Assembly: GCA_902475535.1 (NCBI GenBank)
Contig: CABRZR010000015.1
Location: forward strand, 1 to 51,156
Source: QAMH01 sp900556425
GTDB lineage: Bacteria; Actinomycetota; Coriobacteriia; Coriobacteriales; QAMH01
DNA length: 51,156 nt
Direction of reading: 5' to 3'
Shown: positions 25,400 to 33,196 of the stretch, in pieces
How positions within the stretch are numbered: position 1 is the first letter of the stretch
Layout of the letters: each line of letters opens with the position of its first letter
The notes under the pieces: generated by a model
What the model was told of the DNA's origin: nothing
The model's input: the letters and a program-made list of their open reading frames with translations, nothing else
Database searches by the model: none
Made by a program: the position numbers and the translations under genes

Positions 25400-27292
25400 A
25401 TGTCTCCTCAGCACAAGAATCCCATGTCGGGTAGCAGGCCTGGTCCCGGCTCTGGTCACCATGGCCCGCATGGTCCCCACGCTGCCATGCCGACGCAGAA
25501 GGCCAAGAACGCCAAGGGAACGTTTCGTCGCCTGCTCACGTTCATCAAGCCCGAGATCCCCAAGATCGTCCTCGTGCTCGTCTGTGCCATCATCGCCACG
25601 GTCTTCGACATATTCGCGCCGCGTCAGTTGGGTTTGGCCACGACGGAGATATTCAGGGCCGGCGTCGCGATTGCCAATGGCGAGCCAGGTGCGGGCGTGA
25701 ACTTCGATTTGCTGAGGGAAATCCTGCTCATCCTCATCGTCCTGTACGTTTGCTATCAGGTATTTACGTATCTGCAATCGTTCGTGATGGCGCGCGTCGC
25801 GCAGAACGTCGTCTACTCCCTGCGCCAGAAGACCGAGGAGAAGCTCAACCGCATTCCGTTGTCCTACTACGACTCGCATGCGAAGGGCGATATCCTCTCG
25901 CGCGTCGTCAATGACATCGACCTCATCTCGACGACCTTGCAAGACGGCATGACGCAGGCTCTCACGTCGGTCATTACGATCATCGGCGTCTTCGTCATGA
26001 TGATGGTCATGAGTCCGCTCGTCACGATTGTCGCCCTATGCACGCTGCCCGTCTCCATCGCGCTCACGGCCGTCGTCGCGAAGCGTTCGCAGAGGTTCTT
26101 CCTTGCCCAGCAGACCGCGCTTGGCGTGCTGGATGCGCATATCGAAGAGACTTACGGCGGCCACACCGAAGTCAAGGCATTCGCCCACGAGGAAGGTGCG
26201 ATCGAGGACTTCGAGCGCATCAATGACGAGTGCTTTGGCCATGCCTGGCGTGCGCAGTTCGTTTCGGGCCTGATTCGCCCGCTCATGATATTCGTGGGTA
26301 ACCTCGCCTACATCGCCATCGTGTGCATAGGTGGCTGGCAGGCCGTTATCGGTGCGCTCACTGTCGGCGAGGTGCAGGCGTTCACGCAGTATATGCGCAA
26401 CTTCACACGGCCTATCAGCCAGCTGGCAGGCATCATCAACACCTTCCAGGCAACGATTGCCGGTGCCGAGCGCGTCTTCGAGGTTCTCGATCAGCCCGAG
26501 ATGAGCGATGAGTCGACGCTGCTTCCCGACACGACGCCGCGCAGGGGGCACGTGCAGTTCGAGCACGTGCGCTTTGGCTATGACCCGGAAAAGCCCGTCA
26601 TCCATGACCTCTCCATCGACGTACAGCCTGGTCAGATGGTCGCGATCGTCGGTCCCACGGGCGCGGGCAAGACCACGCTCGTCAACCTGCTCATGCGTTT
26701 CTATGAGATTGACGCGGGCGCGATTTTGCTCGATGGACGTGATATACGCACCATCAAGCGCGACGAGTTGCGCAGTCATATGGGCATGGTGCTCCAAGAT
26801 ACGTGGCTGTTTAACGGGACCATTCGCGCCAACATCGCATATGGCGTCGACAGCGCAAGTGACGAAGCCGTCGAGCGTGCGGCGAGGGCCGCGCATGTCG
26901 ACCACTTCATCCACACGCTTCCCGAGGGATACGATACCGTTATCAACGAGGAGGCATCCAACATATCGGCGGGGCAGCGTCAGCTCATCACCATTGCGCG
27001 TGCCCTGCTCGCGGACCCCGAGATCCTCATTCTCGACGAGGCGACGAGTTCCATTGACACGCGTACGGAGCGCCTCGTCCAGCGGGCGATGAACGAGCTC
27101 ACGAGCACGCGTACGAGTTTCGTCATCGCGCATCGGCTTTCGACCATTCGCGATGCGGATCTGATTCTGGTGCTGCGCGAGGGCGATATCGTCGAGATGG
27201 GCACGCACGAGCAGTTGCTCTTGCAAGATGGCTTCTACGCCGAGCTCTACAACTCGCAGTTCAGCGACTGCATCGACGAGGTGGATTACTAG
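25400..27292 (+). CDS. ABC exporter half-transporter, catalytic NBD
   Basis: The 630-residue partner has a 45-residue polar N-terminal extension, six membrane helices (~50-340) and an ATPase domain with Walker A GPTGAGKT (G418), Walker B ILDEA (D546, E547) and switch H578 intact. Its own signature is altered to NISAGQ (521-526). In the head-to-tail dimer its Walker motifs pair with the intact LSGGQ of the first subunit to form the single active site, while the other site is doubly degenerate. The ATG directly follows the previous stop, giving co-translation. It likely exports drugs or lipids; the substrate is unknown. Confidence 0.93.
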   Translation: MSPQHKNPMSGSRPGPGSGHHGPHGPHAAMPTQKAKNAKGTFRRLLTFIKPEIPKIVLVLVCAIIATVFDIFAPRQLGLATTEIFRAGVAIANGEPGAGVNFDLLREILLILIVLYVCYQVFTYLQSFVMARVAQNVVYSLRQKTEEKLNRIPLSYYDSHAKGDILSRVVNDIDLISTTLQDGMTQALTSVITIIGVFVMMMVMSPLVTIVALCTLPVSIALTAVVAKRSQRFFLAQQTALGVLDAHIEETYGGHTEVKAFAHEEGAIEDFERINDECFGHAWRAQFVSGLIRPLMIFVGNLAYIAIVCIGGWQAVIGALTVGEVQAFTQYMRNFTRPISQLAGIINTFQATIAGAERVFEVLDQPEMSDESTLLPDTTPRRGHVQFEHVRFGYDPEKPVIHDLSIDVQPGQMVAIVGPTGAGKTTLVNLLMRFYEIDAGAILLDGRDIRTIKRDELRSHMGMVLQDTWLFNGTIRANIAYGVDSASDEAVERAARAAHVDHFIHTLPEGYDTVINEEASNISAGQRQLITIARALLADPEILILDEATSSIDTRTERLVQRAMNELTSTRTSFVIAHRLSTIRDADLILVLREGDIVEMGTHEQLLLQDGFYAELYNSQFSDCIDEVDY

Positions 27293-27302
27293 CGCCGAGC
27301 GG

Positions 27303-27364
27303 GCGTCTCTCCCATAGCGTATAATGCGCACGCACGTTTGTTATTTCACGTATGGGAGAGGCGC
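27303..27364 (+). promoter_or_regulatory. Promoter flanked by inverted repeat that covers the SD
   Basis: A -10 box TATAAT (27320-27325) lies inside an inverted repeat. GCGTCTCTCCCATA (27303-27316) is complementary, with one mismatch, to TATGGGAGAGGCGC (27351-27364), which contains the Shine-Dalgarno of the HAD gene. Only a transcript reading through from upstream would carry both arms. Confidence 0.55.
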
Positions 27365-27365
27365 A

Positions 27366-28031
27366 TTGATACGTGTAGCCGCATTTGATCTAGATGGGAC
27401 GATTCTCGACGGAGAGTCGCCTCTCAAGCTCACGACGAGCCTGCTGCGCCATCGTCAGTTACCCATACACAAGGCCTTTCTCATGGGCATATGGGGTATT
27501 CGCTATCGTCTGCGCCTGCCGTTGGTTGAATCCACGCCACGAGAGCTCCTGTTCTCGGCGCTTACCGAGCCGACGGTCGAGGAAGTCGATGCCGAGATCA
27601 TGGATGTCTTCAACAGGCGCATTCGCAAGCATATCCGCCCCGGTGCGATTCGCGAGATCGAGCGGTGCCGCGCTGACGGCATGAAGGTGGTGCTGGCATC
27701 GGCGTCCTTCAAACCCATCACGACGACCATCGTCGAGGAGCTTGGATTTGATGGCCAGGTATCGACCATCATGGAGGAAAAGGACGGCCATTACACGGGA
27801 CGGGTCATGGGCGTTCCCGTTCAGGGCCGCGAGAAATTGCGCCTGCTCGTGCAGCTATGTGATGACAAGTTTGGTCCGCATGGCTGGGTGCTCGAGCGCG
27901 CATATAGCGACCACTACAGCGATGTCCCCATGCTCGAGCATGCCAAGGAGGTTGTCGTGGTGGATCCGGACAAAAAGCTCAAGCGCATTGCCGAGCGCCG
28001 TGGCTGGAAAATTGCCGACTGGGATTCGTAG
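27366..28031 (+). CDS. HAD-IB family phosphatase
   Basis: The 221-residue protein starts with the HAD nucleophile motif FDLDGT (D7, D9), contains VLASAS (motif II) and ends with a motif with ERAYSDHYSDVPML, typical of the HAD-IB group that includes phosphoserine phosphatases and similar enzymes. The substrate is not evident. I chose TTG 27366, since GGGAGAGG precedes it and the family begins right at this point; ATG 27324 lies inside the promoter -10 box. The MutY-like gene starts 2 bp after the stop, so they are co-transcribed. Confidence 0.85.
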   Translation: MIRVAAFDLDGTILDGESPLKLTTSLLRHRQLPIHKAFLMGIWGIRYRLRLPLVESTPRELLFSALTEPTVEEVDAEIMDVFNRRIRKHIRPGAIREIERCRADGMKVVLASASFKPITTTIVEELGFDGQVSTIMEEKDGHYTGRVMGVPVQGREKLRLLVQLCDDKFGPHGWVLERAYSDHYSDVPMLEHAKEVVVVDPDKKLKRIAERRGWKIADWDS

Positions 28032-28033
28032 AG

Positions 28034-28885
28034 ATGGACGTGTCGCCCGAGAGGCTCGGCGAATTCACTGAGACGGTATGGAGTCGCGGACGCGAGCTCT
28101 ATCGCGACTTGCCTTGGCGCAACACCTTCGATCCGTATGCGATCCTGCTTTCCGAAATCATGCTTCAACAGACGCAGGTCGCCCGTGTGCTCGGGCGCTG
28201 GGAGCAGTGGCTCGAAGCTTTTCCCACAGTTATCGATTTGGCGAGAGCGCCCCTGCCCCCCGTGCTCGAACTTTGGCAGGGCATGGGCTATAACCGCCGC
28301 GCACTCAATCTCAAGCGCTGTGCCGAGGAAGTCGTCGCCACATACGGCGGCGAGATTCCACACGACAAGAAGGCGCTGCTTGCCTTGCCGGGCATCGGGC
28401 CTTCGACATCTGCGGGTGTGCGCATATTTGCATTTCAGCAGCCTGACATGTACCTCGAGACCAACGTGCGTGCCGTATTTATCCACGAGTTTTTCAGTGA
28501 GCACGAGACCGTGTCTGACAAGGAACTCGTTCCACTTGTCGAGGCAACTTGCCCTGATGGTCGACATGTGCGTGATTGGTACTATGCGTTGCTCGATTAC
28601 GGTGCCTATTTGAAGAAGACCACCGTTAATCCCACGCGAAAGAGCAGGCAATATACGCGACAGTCCAAGTTCGAGGGCAGCCATCGCCAGAAACGTGCCT
28701 ACTTGCTGCGCTGCGTCATCGATGACGTGCTCACGAGCGAGGAGCTTGCCGAGAGCCTTGCGCGAAGCGAGCTGGGGGCCGGACGCGAGGCGCCGTCGCT
28801 TGAGGAGACTCAGGCGATACTGTGCGAGCTTGAGCGCGAGGGCTTCATCGCACGCCAGGGAGATGCGTGGCTATGCGCGGAGTAG
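28034..28885 (+). CDS. MutY-like adenine glycosylase, clusterless variant
   Basis: This 283-residue HhH-GPD protein resembles MutY: LPWR near residue 27, SEIMLQQTQ with E41, and the helix-hairpin-helix LPGIGPSTSAG (118-128). MutY removes adenine mispaired with 8-oxoguanine. Three hallmarks are missing. The catalytic Asp position reads LETNV (E142) instead of LDGNV. The four-cysteine iron-sulfur loop is absent after about residue 195 (TTVNPTRKSRQYTRQ instead). The C-terminal NUDIX-like 8-oxoG domain is replaced by a short ~70-residue, probably winged-helix, tail. It may be a functional clusterless enzyme or have altered specificity. Confidence 0.8.
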   Translation: MDVSPERLGEFTETVWSRGRELYRDLPWRNTFDPYAILLSEIMLQQTQVARVLGRWEQWLEAFPTVIDLARAPLPPVLELWQGMGYNRRALNLKRCAEEVVATYGGEIPHDKKALLALPGIGPSTSAGVRIFAFQQPDMYLETNVRAVFIHEFFSEHETVSDKELVPLVEATCPDGRHVRDWYYALLDYGAYLKKTTVNPTRKSRQYTRQSKFEGSHRQKRAYLLRCVIDDVLTSEELAESLARSELGAGREAPSLEETQAILCELEREGFIARQGDAWLCAE

Positions 28886-28900
28886 GCGTCTGCCAGGCTG

Positions 28901-28909
28901 TGCTAAAAT
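28901..28909 (+). promoter_or_regulatory. Extended -10 box of pheA
   Basis: TGC-TAAAAT is an extended -10 element 36 bp before the pheA ATG, which has its own Shine-Dalgarno (AAAGG). Confidence 0.5.
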
Positions 28910-28945
28910 GCCCTGTCATCGCAAGCTAAACAAAGGTCTCGCATC

Positions 28946-29794
28946 ATGTCTCAGCATAAGCTCACCTACGCATTTCTCGGTCCTGCCGGGACGTTCTCCG
29001 ATATGGCTGTCCGCGCCCTCGTCGAGCGCGGTTCGTTATCTGCCGATTACGAGCCGCTGCCTTGTGACTCGTTGCCCGAGGTTTTCGAAGCTGTCGAGCG
29101 CGGCAAGGCCGACTATGGTGTTGTCCCCATCGAGAACTCCCTCGAGGGCTCGGTTACGGCGGTGCTCGATGCCTTCGCCTTTACTTCGCGTGCCGAGATT
29201 CTCGGAGAGATCGCCATTGACATCCACCAGGCACTGCTGCTCAATCCCGATGCCACGCTCGATGAGGTGACGACCATCGCTTCGCATACGCAGGGCATTG
29301 GGCAATGCCGCCGCTGGATTAACCAGAACCTTCCCAATCGGCAGCTGCGCCTTGCCGATTCGACGGCTGCCGCTGCCGAGATGGCCGCCGCTGACAAGAG
29401 CGTTGCCGCCATCGCCTCGCCGCTTGCCGCCGAGATTTGCGGCATCAACGTCTACGAGGAAGCCATCGAGGACAACCTGAGCAGCCAGACGCGCTTCGTC
29501 ATCATCGGCAAGGGACCGGTGGCGCATGACGGGCCGGGCAAGAGCACGCTTGCGCTTTTCATGAACACCGACCGGCCGGGCACGCTGCAGATGATCCTGT
29601 CGGAGCTCTTCTTCGCCGGCGTCAACCTTACGATGGTGCAGTCGCGACCCACCAAGCGGGAGCTCGGCGATTACATGTTCTTCATGGATATCGATGGCTA
29701 TGCCGACGAGCCCAATATCCAGGTCGCCCTCAATTGCTTGCGCATGAAGATGCGAGAGGTCAAGGTTATCGGCTCGTATCCACGCAGCGTATAA
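28946..29794 (+). CDS. pheA: Prephenate dehydratase
   Basis: The enzyme converts prephenate to phenylpyruvate in phenylalanine synthesis. The 282-residue protein has the catalytic domain from FLGPAGTFS (residues 10-18) through VPIENSLEGSV and the TRF motif (SSQTRFVII, near 184-192), then a C-terminal ACT domain (~200-280, KSTLALFMNTDRPGTLQMIL) that binds phenylalanine for feedback inhibition. There is no chorismate mutase fusion. AAAGG is placed upstream of the ATG. It is a stand-alone dehydratase as in Gram-positives. Confidence 0.95.
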   Translation: MSQHKLTYAFLGPAGTFSDMAVRALVERGSLSADYEPLPCDSLPEVFEAVERGKADYGVVPIENSLEGSVTAVLDAFAFTSRAEILGEIAIDIHQALLLNPDATLDEVTTIASHTQGIGQCRRWINQNLPNRQLRLADSTAAAAEMAAADKSVAAIASPLAAEICGINVYEEAIEDNLSSQTRFVIIGKGPVAHDGPGKSTLALFMNTDRPGTLQMILSELFFAGVNLTMVQSRPTKRELGDYMFFMDIDGYADEPNIQVALNCLRMKMREVKVIGSYPRSV

Positions 29795-29802
29795 GAATGC
29801 CG

Positions 29803-29808
29803 TATACT
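29803..29808 (+). promoter_or_regulatory. -10 box, probable leaderless start of transferase gene
   Basis: TATACT ends 7 nt before the ATG at 29816, the same spacing as at 21327-21340. No Shine-Dalgarno fits between, so a leaderless transcript is likely. Confidence 0.5.
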
Positions 29809-29815
29809 TAGCCGC

Positions 29816-30976
29816 ATGCAAACGTGGATACACTACTTGCTGATCTTCGCCATCGCTTTTGCCGCGACAGCTGCTTTCGTTCCTCCTGTCAGGCGTTTTG
29901 CCATCGCGCGTGGCATCGTTGACGAGCCAGGACCTCGCCGCGTCAATCGCCGTACCGTGCCACGTCTGGGCGGTGTCGCCATGTTCGGAGGACTGCTCGT
30001 TGCCGTCATCATCGAATACATCGGCGAGCGCGTGGGCTTTTGGCATGGTCCTCTTTACATTCCGGGTGAGGTTAACGTCAGGTCGCTCGGTGTGCTCGTT
30101 GGCCTCGCGGTCATCGTGATCGTGGGCATCATCGATGATGCGCGCAGCCTTGGCCCGGGTGTGAAGTTTCTCGGGCAGCTGTTTGCCTCCTGCATCATTG
30201 CAGGCACGGGAACCATTTTGCACGCGTTTCAGATTCCCGGATCCTCGGCTGTCATCGACTTCGGGCTCTGGGCCTATCCCATTACGGTCATATACCTCGT
30301 CTGCTTCATCAACATCATCAACCTCATCGACGGCCTCGATGGCCTGGCTGCGGGTATCACGGGCATGGCGGCCATCACGCTCTTCATCATGTTCATGACC
30401 TTGCAGCAGACTGAGGCCGCGCTGCTCGCGGCCATCACGGCCGCCGTGGCCGGTGCCTTCCTCATCTACAACTTCTACCCGGCAAGCATCTTCATGGGGG
30501 ACTCGGGCTCCATGCTCCTCGGCTTGCTCCTTGGATCGGTTTCGCTTGTCGGCACGACGCGCCTGCTCTCGATCACGCTACTCATCGTTCCCGTCATCGT
30601 GGCGCTCGTTCCCATTATCGACACCGCTGCGGCCATCGTGCGTCGCCTGCGCAAGCACGAATCCATCGCCACGCCCGATGCCGGCCATATCCATCATCGT
30701 CTGCTGCTGCGTGGCTATTCGCAGCGCAAGGCCGTCCTGCTTATCTATCTGTGGACGGCCGTTCTTTGCGTTGGCACCTTGCTCATGTGGGTGCTCGGCG
30801 GGACGGCCAAGATGGTGATCTTCATTCTCCTGCTCATCGCCTCGGCCATTATCGTGTACAAGATCGGTCTTTTCCATCCGGTGCGCCAGCGCCATGGGCG
30901 TGGTGACGTCATATACGACACCGAGGGCATCGACCCCGAACACGAGGCACGTCATGACGAGCAGCGCGGACAATAG
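29816..30976 (+). CDS. WecA/TagO-type undecaprenyl-phosphate sugar-1-P transferase
   Basis: This polytopic glycosyltransferase of 386 residues and about 11 helices belongs to the MraY/WecA family. It has the cytosolic aspartates IIDDAR (D107, D108), NLIDGLDGLAAG (169-180) and the C-terminal HIHHRLL motif near residue 290, which marks the WecA/TagO branch and not MraY. It would transfer GlcNAc-1-phosphate or a similar group to undecaprenyl phosphate as the first step of teichoic-acid-like or surface polysaccharide synthesis. The last 23 bp overlap uvrC. The start is supported by the leaderless promoter spacing. Confidence 0.9.
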   Translation: MQTWIHYLLIFAIAFAATAAFVPPVRRFAIARGIVDEPGPRRVNRRTVPRLGGVAMFGGLLVAVIIEYIGERVGFWHGPLYIPGEVNVRSLGVLVGLAVIVIVGIIDDARSLGPGVKFLGQLFASCIIAGTGTILHAFQIPGSSAVIDFGLWAYPITVIYLVCFINIINLIDGLDGLAAGITGMAAITLFIMFMTLQQTEAALLAAITAAVAGAFLIYNFYPASIFMGDSGSMLLGLLLGSVSLVGTTRLLSITLLIVPVIVALVPIIDTAAAIVRRLRKHESIATPDAGHIHHRLLLRGYSQRKAVLLIYLWTAVLCVGTLLMWVLGGTAKMVIFILLLIASAIIVYKIGLFHPVRQRHGRGDVIYDTEGIDPEHEARHDEQRGQ

Positions 30977-32876
30977 CTCCGTCCCCGACCTGCGCGAGCA
31001 GCTGAAGGGCGTGCCCGAGGCTCCTGGTTGCTATCTTTGGAAGAACGCCCAGGGCGAGATCCTGTACGTCGGCAAGGCAGTCGATTTGCGTGCGCGCATG
31101 ATGCAGTACGTGTCGGGCCAAGACGAGCGGCTCAAGATCCCGTTCATGATGGAGCAGGTCGCATCCTTCGACTACATCGTGGTGAACAACGAGACCGAAT
31201 CGCTCGTTCTCGAGAAGAACCTCATCCAGCAGTACAACCCGCCCTTCAACGTCGACTATCGTGACAACAAGAGCTATCCCTTCATTGCCATCACCAAGAG
31301 CGCCGCATATCCTGCCATCAAGTTCACGCGCGAGAAGCACAAGAGCGGCACGCGCTATTTTGGGCCTTACACCGATGCGCGTGCGGCCCGCGAGACCATC
31401 GACACCGTGCGACGCATCGTGCCGATTTGCGCCGTGTCCTGCGAGCAGTATCGCAAGATGACGCGCATGATCGAGGCGGGCAGATGGCCCACGCCCGATG
31501 ACAAGGCATGCTTCGCCTACCACATTGGCAAGGGAACGGGTCCCTGTTGCGCGGCTATCACGCCCGAGGAGTACGCGCCGCTCGTTGCCCGCGTGGAGCG
31601 TTTTCTGGCTGGTGAGCGCGACGAGTTCGTTGGAGAGCTCGAGGCCGAGATGAAGGAGGCGGCAGCCGAGCTCGATTTCGAGCATGCCGCGCGTGCGCGT
31701 GATCGCCTCGAGGCCATCAAGGCGCTGCAGGAGAAGCAGAAAGCCGTGCTTTCGCGCCCGCTTAACATCGACGTTATCGGATTCTTCCGCGAAGAGACGA
31801 TTGCGGCGGCGCATGTTTTCGTCGTGCGAAACGGCCGAATCATCATCAGCAACGATTTCGTCCTCGACAAGGGCCTTAACGTGCCCGAGGCGGACCTCGT
31901 GGGCCAGTTTCTTTCCAAGTACTATGACCAGACATCCGAGCTTCCACATGAGGTCGTCATCGCCGAGCATCTGCCCGAAGAGGTGACCCGGCCGCTTGAG
32001 CAGTGGCTCACCGAGCGGCTTGCGAGCCCGCATGGTGCCAAGGTGCATGTCGTTGTGCCTGAGCGCGGCGAGCGCAATCAGCTGCTCGACCTTGCGGCGC
32101 TCAACGCCAGGCATGCGCTCATGCGCCACAAGATGCGCACCCGTTACGACGAGGAGCGTCTCGACCTCGCGTTGCTGCAGCTCGAAAGTGCCCTCGCGCT
32201 GCCCGAACCGCCCATGCGCATCGAATGCTTCGATATCTCGACCATCCACGGCAACTACTCTGTTGCGTCGATGGTCGTCTTCACCAATGGCAAGCCCGAT
32301 AAGTCGCAGTACCGTCGTTTCAAGATTCGCAAGGAATACGGCGAGGCCAACGATTTCGCGATGATGAGCGAGGTGCTGCGTCGCCGCTACGCACCCGAGC
32401 GCATGGCCGACGAGCGCTTTGGCTCACGGCCCGACTTGCTCATTCTCGACGGTGGCAAGCCGCAGCTCACGGCCGCTATAAACGAGCTCTCCGAGCTCGG
32501 CCTCGACATCCCCATGGCGGGCTTGGCCAAGAAGGATGAGGAGCTTTACGTGCCTTGGGACGATACGGGCCCCGTGGTACTGCCGAGCGGAAGCCCCTCG
32601 CTCTACCTCGTCAAGCACGTGCGCGACGAAGCCCACCGTTTTGCGATTACCTTCCATCGCGAACTGCGCGACAAGGGCATGGTCGCCTCCATCCTCGACG
32701 ATGTTCCTGGCCTGGGTCCCAAACGGCGCAAGCAGCTGCTCAAGCATTTTGGCAGCGTCAAGCGCATGCGCGAGGCGAGTCTCGAGGAGATCGAGGCAGT
32801 GCCCGGCATTCCCAAGCAAGTCGCCGAAGACCTCTATGCCGTCATCCTCGATTTCGATGCCGAGCATGGGGCATGA
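30954..32876 (+). CDS. uvrC: Excinuclease ABC subunit C
   Basis: This is the nuclease subunit of UvrABC nucleotide excision repair. The 640-residue protein has an N-terminal GIY-YIG domain (GCYLWKNAQGEILYVGKA, near residues 23-40), a UvrB-binding UVR motif (~205-240), the RNase H-like 5'-incision domain (~390-540) and C-terminal tandem helix-hairpin-helix (VPGLGPKRRKQLLKHFGS, ~580-635). GAGG six bases upstream supports ATG 30954; the frame is open further up, but only inside the previous gene. It overlaps that gene by 23 bp. Confidence 0.96.
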   Translation: MTSSADNSSVPDLREQLKGVPEAPGCYLWKNAQGEILYVGKAVDLRARMMQYVSGQDERLKIPFMMEQVASFDYIVVNNETESLVLEKNLIQQYNPPFNVDYRDNKSYPFIAITKSAAYPAIKFTREKHKSGTRYFGPYTDARAARETIDTVRRIVPICAVSCEQYRKMTRMIEAGRWPTPDDKACFAYHIGKGTGPCCAAITPEEYAPLVARVERFLAGERDEFVGELEAEMKEAAAELDFEHAARARDRLEAIKALQEKQKAVLSRPLNIDVIGFFREETIAAAHVFVVRNGRIIISNDFVLDKGLNVPEADLVGQFLSKYYDQTSELPHEVVIAEHLPEEVTRPLEQWLTERLASPHGAKVHVVVPERGERNQLLDLAALNARHALMRHKMRTRYDEERLDLALLQLESALALPEPPMRIECFDISTIHGNYSVASMVVFTNGKPDKSQYRRFKIRKEYGEANDFAMMSEVLRRRYAPERMADERFGSRPDLLILDGGKPQLTAAINELSELGLDIPMAGLAKKDEELYVPWDDTGPVVLPSGSPSLYLVKHVRDEAHRFAITFHRELRDKGMVASILDDVPGLGPKRRKQLLKHFGSVKRMREASLEEIEAVPGIPKQVAEDLYAVILDFDAEHGA

Positions 32877-32890
32877 TTCCGTTCCTCCCT

Positions 32891-33137
32891 TGTCATTTCG
32901 AGCGAAGACGTGTGGGCGCCTCCTTTGTCATTTCGAGCGAAGCGAAGCCCCCCCCTGTCATTTCGAGCGAAGCGAAGCGGAGTCGAGAAATCTCGGCCCT
33001 GACCTTTGCTAGCCGTGGTGGAGATTTCTCCACTTCGGCGCTACGCGCCTCCGGTCGAAATGACAATAGGGGGCAGCTACTCGCCTCCGGTCGAGATGAC
33101 AGGGGGGGGCGCCTACGCGCCTCCGGTCGAGATGACA
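32891..33137. repeat. Cluster of six dispersed palindromic repeat copies
   Basis: Three copies run forward (TGTCATTTCGAGCGAAG at 32891, 32926 and 32956; the last is full length to about 32994, ending GTCGAGAAATCTC). Three run in reverse (33021-33065, 33082-33101, 33111-33137, each ending GGTCGARATGACA). Opposed copies can fold into a long hairpin. They fill the 320-bp gap between uvrC and rapZ, where no gene is seen. Confidence 0.8.
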
Positions 33138-33156
33138 TAACGCCACTTACTCGCGG

Positions 33157-33162
33157 TATACT
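33157..33162 (+). promoter_or_regulatory. -10 box of rapZ-yvcK-whiA operon
   Basis: TATACT lies 34 bp before the rapZ ATG, downstream of the repeat cluster. No clear -35 is visible. Confidence 0.45.
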
Positions 33163-33196
33163 GTGAACTCCTGCAATTTCGATAAAGGGGAGTCTC

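Noticed and set aside
23489..25942. An 817-residue open frame on the minus strand opposite galE's end and the ABC exporter genes
   Set aside because: It is a shadow of the high-GC exporter genes, which have complete ABC motifs. Its translation is His/Arg/Asp-rich with no recognisable domain.
26036..27331. A 431-residue minus-strand frame opposite the second ABC half-transporter
   Set aside because: It lies wholly opposite a well-defined ATPase and membrane domain; the composition is that of a shadow frame.
30909..32249. A 446-residue minus-strand frame opposite uvrC
   Set aside because: UvrC is complete on the plus strand; no family features are seen in the antisense product.
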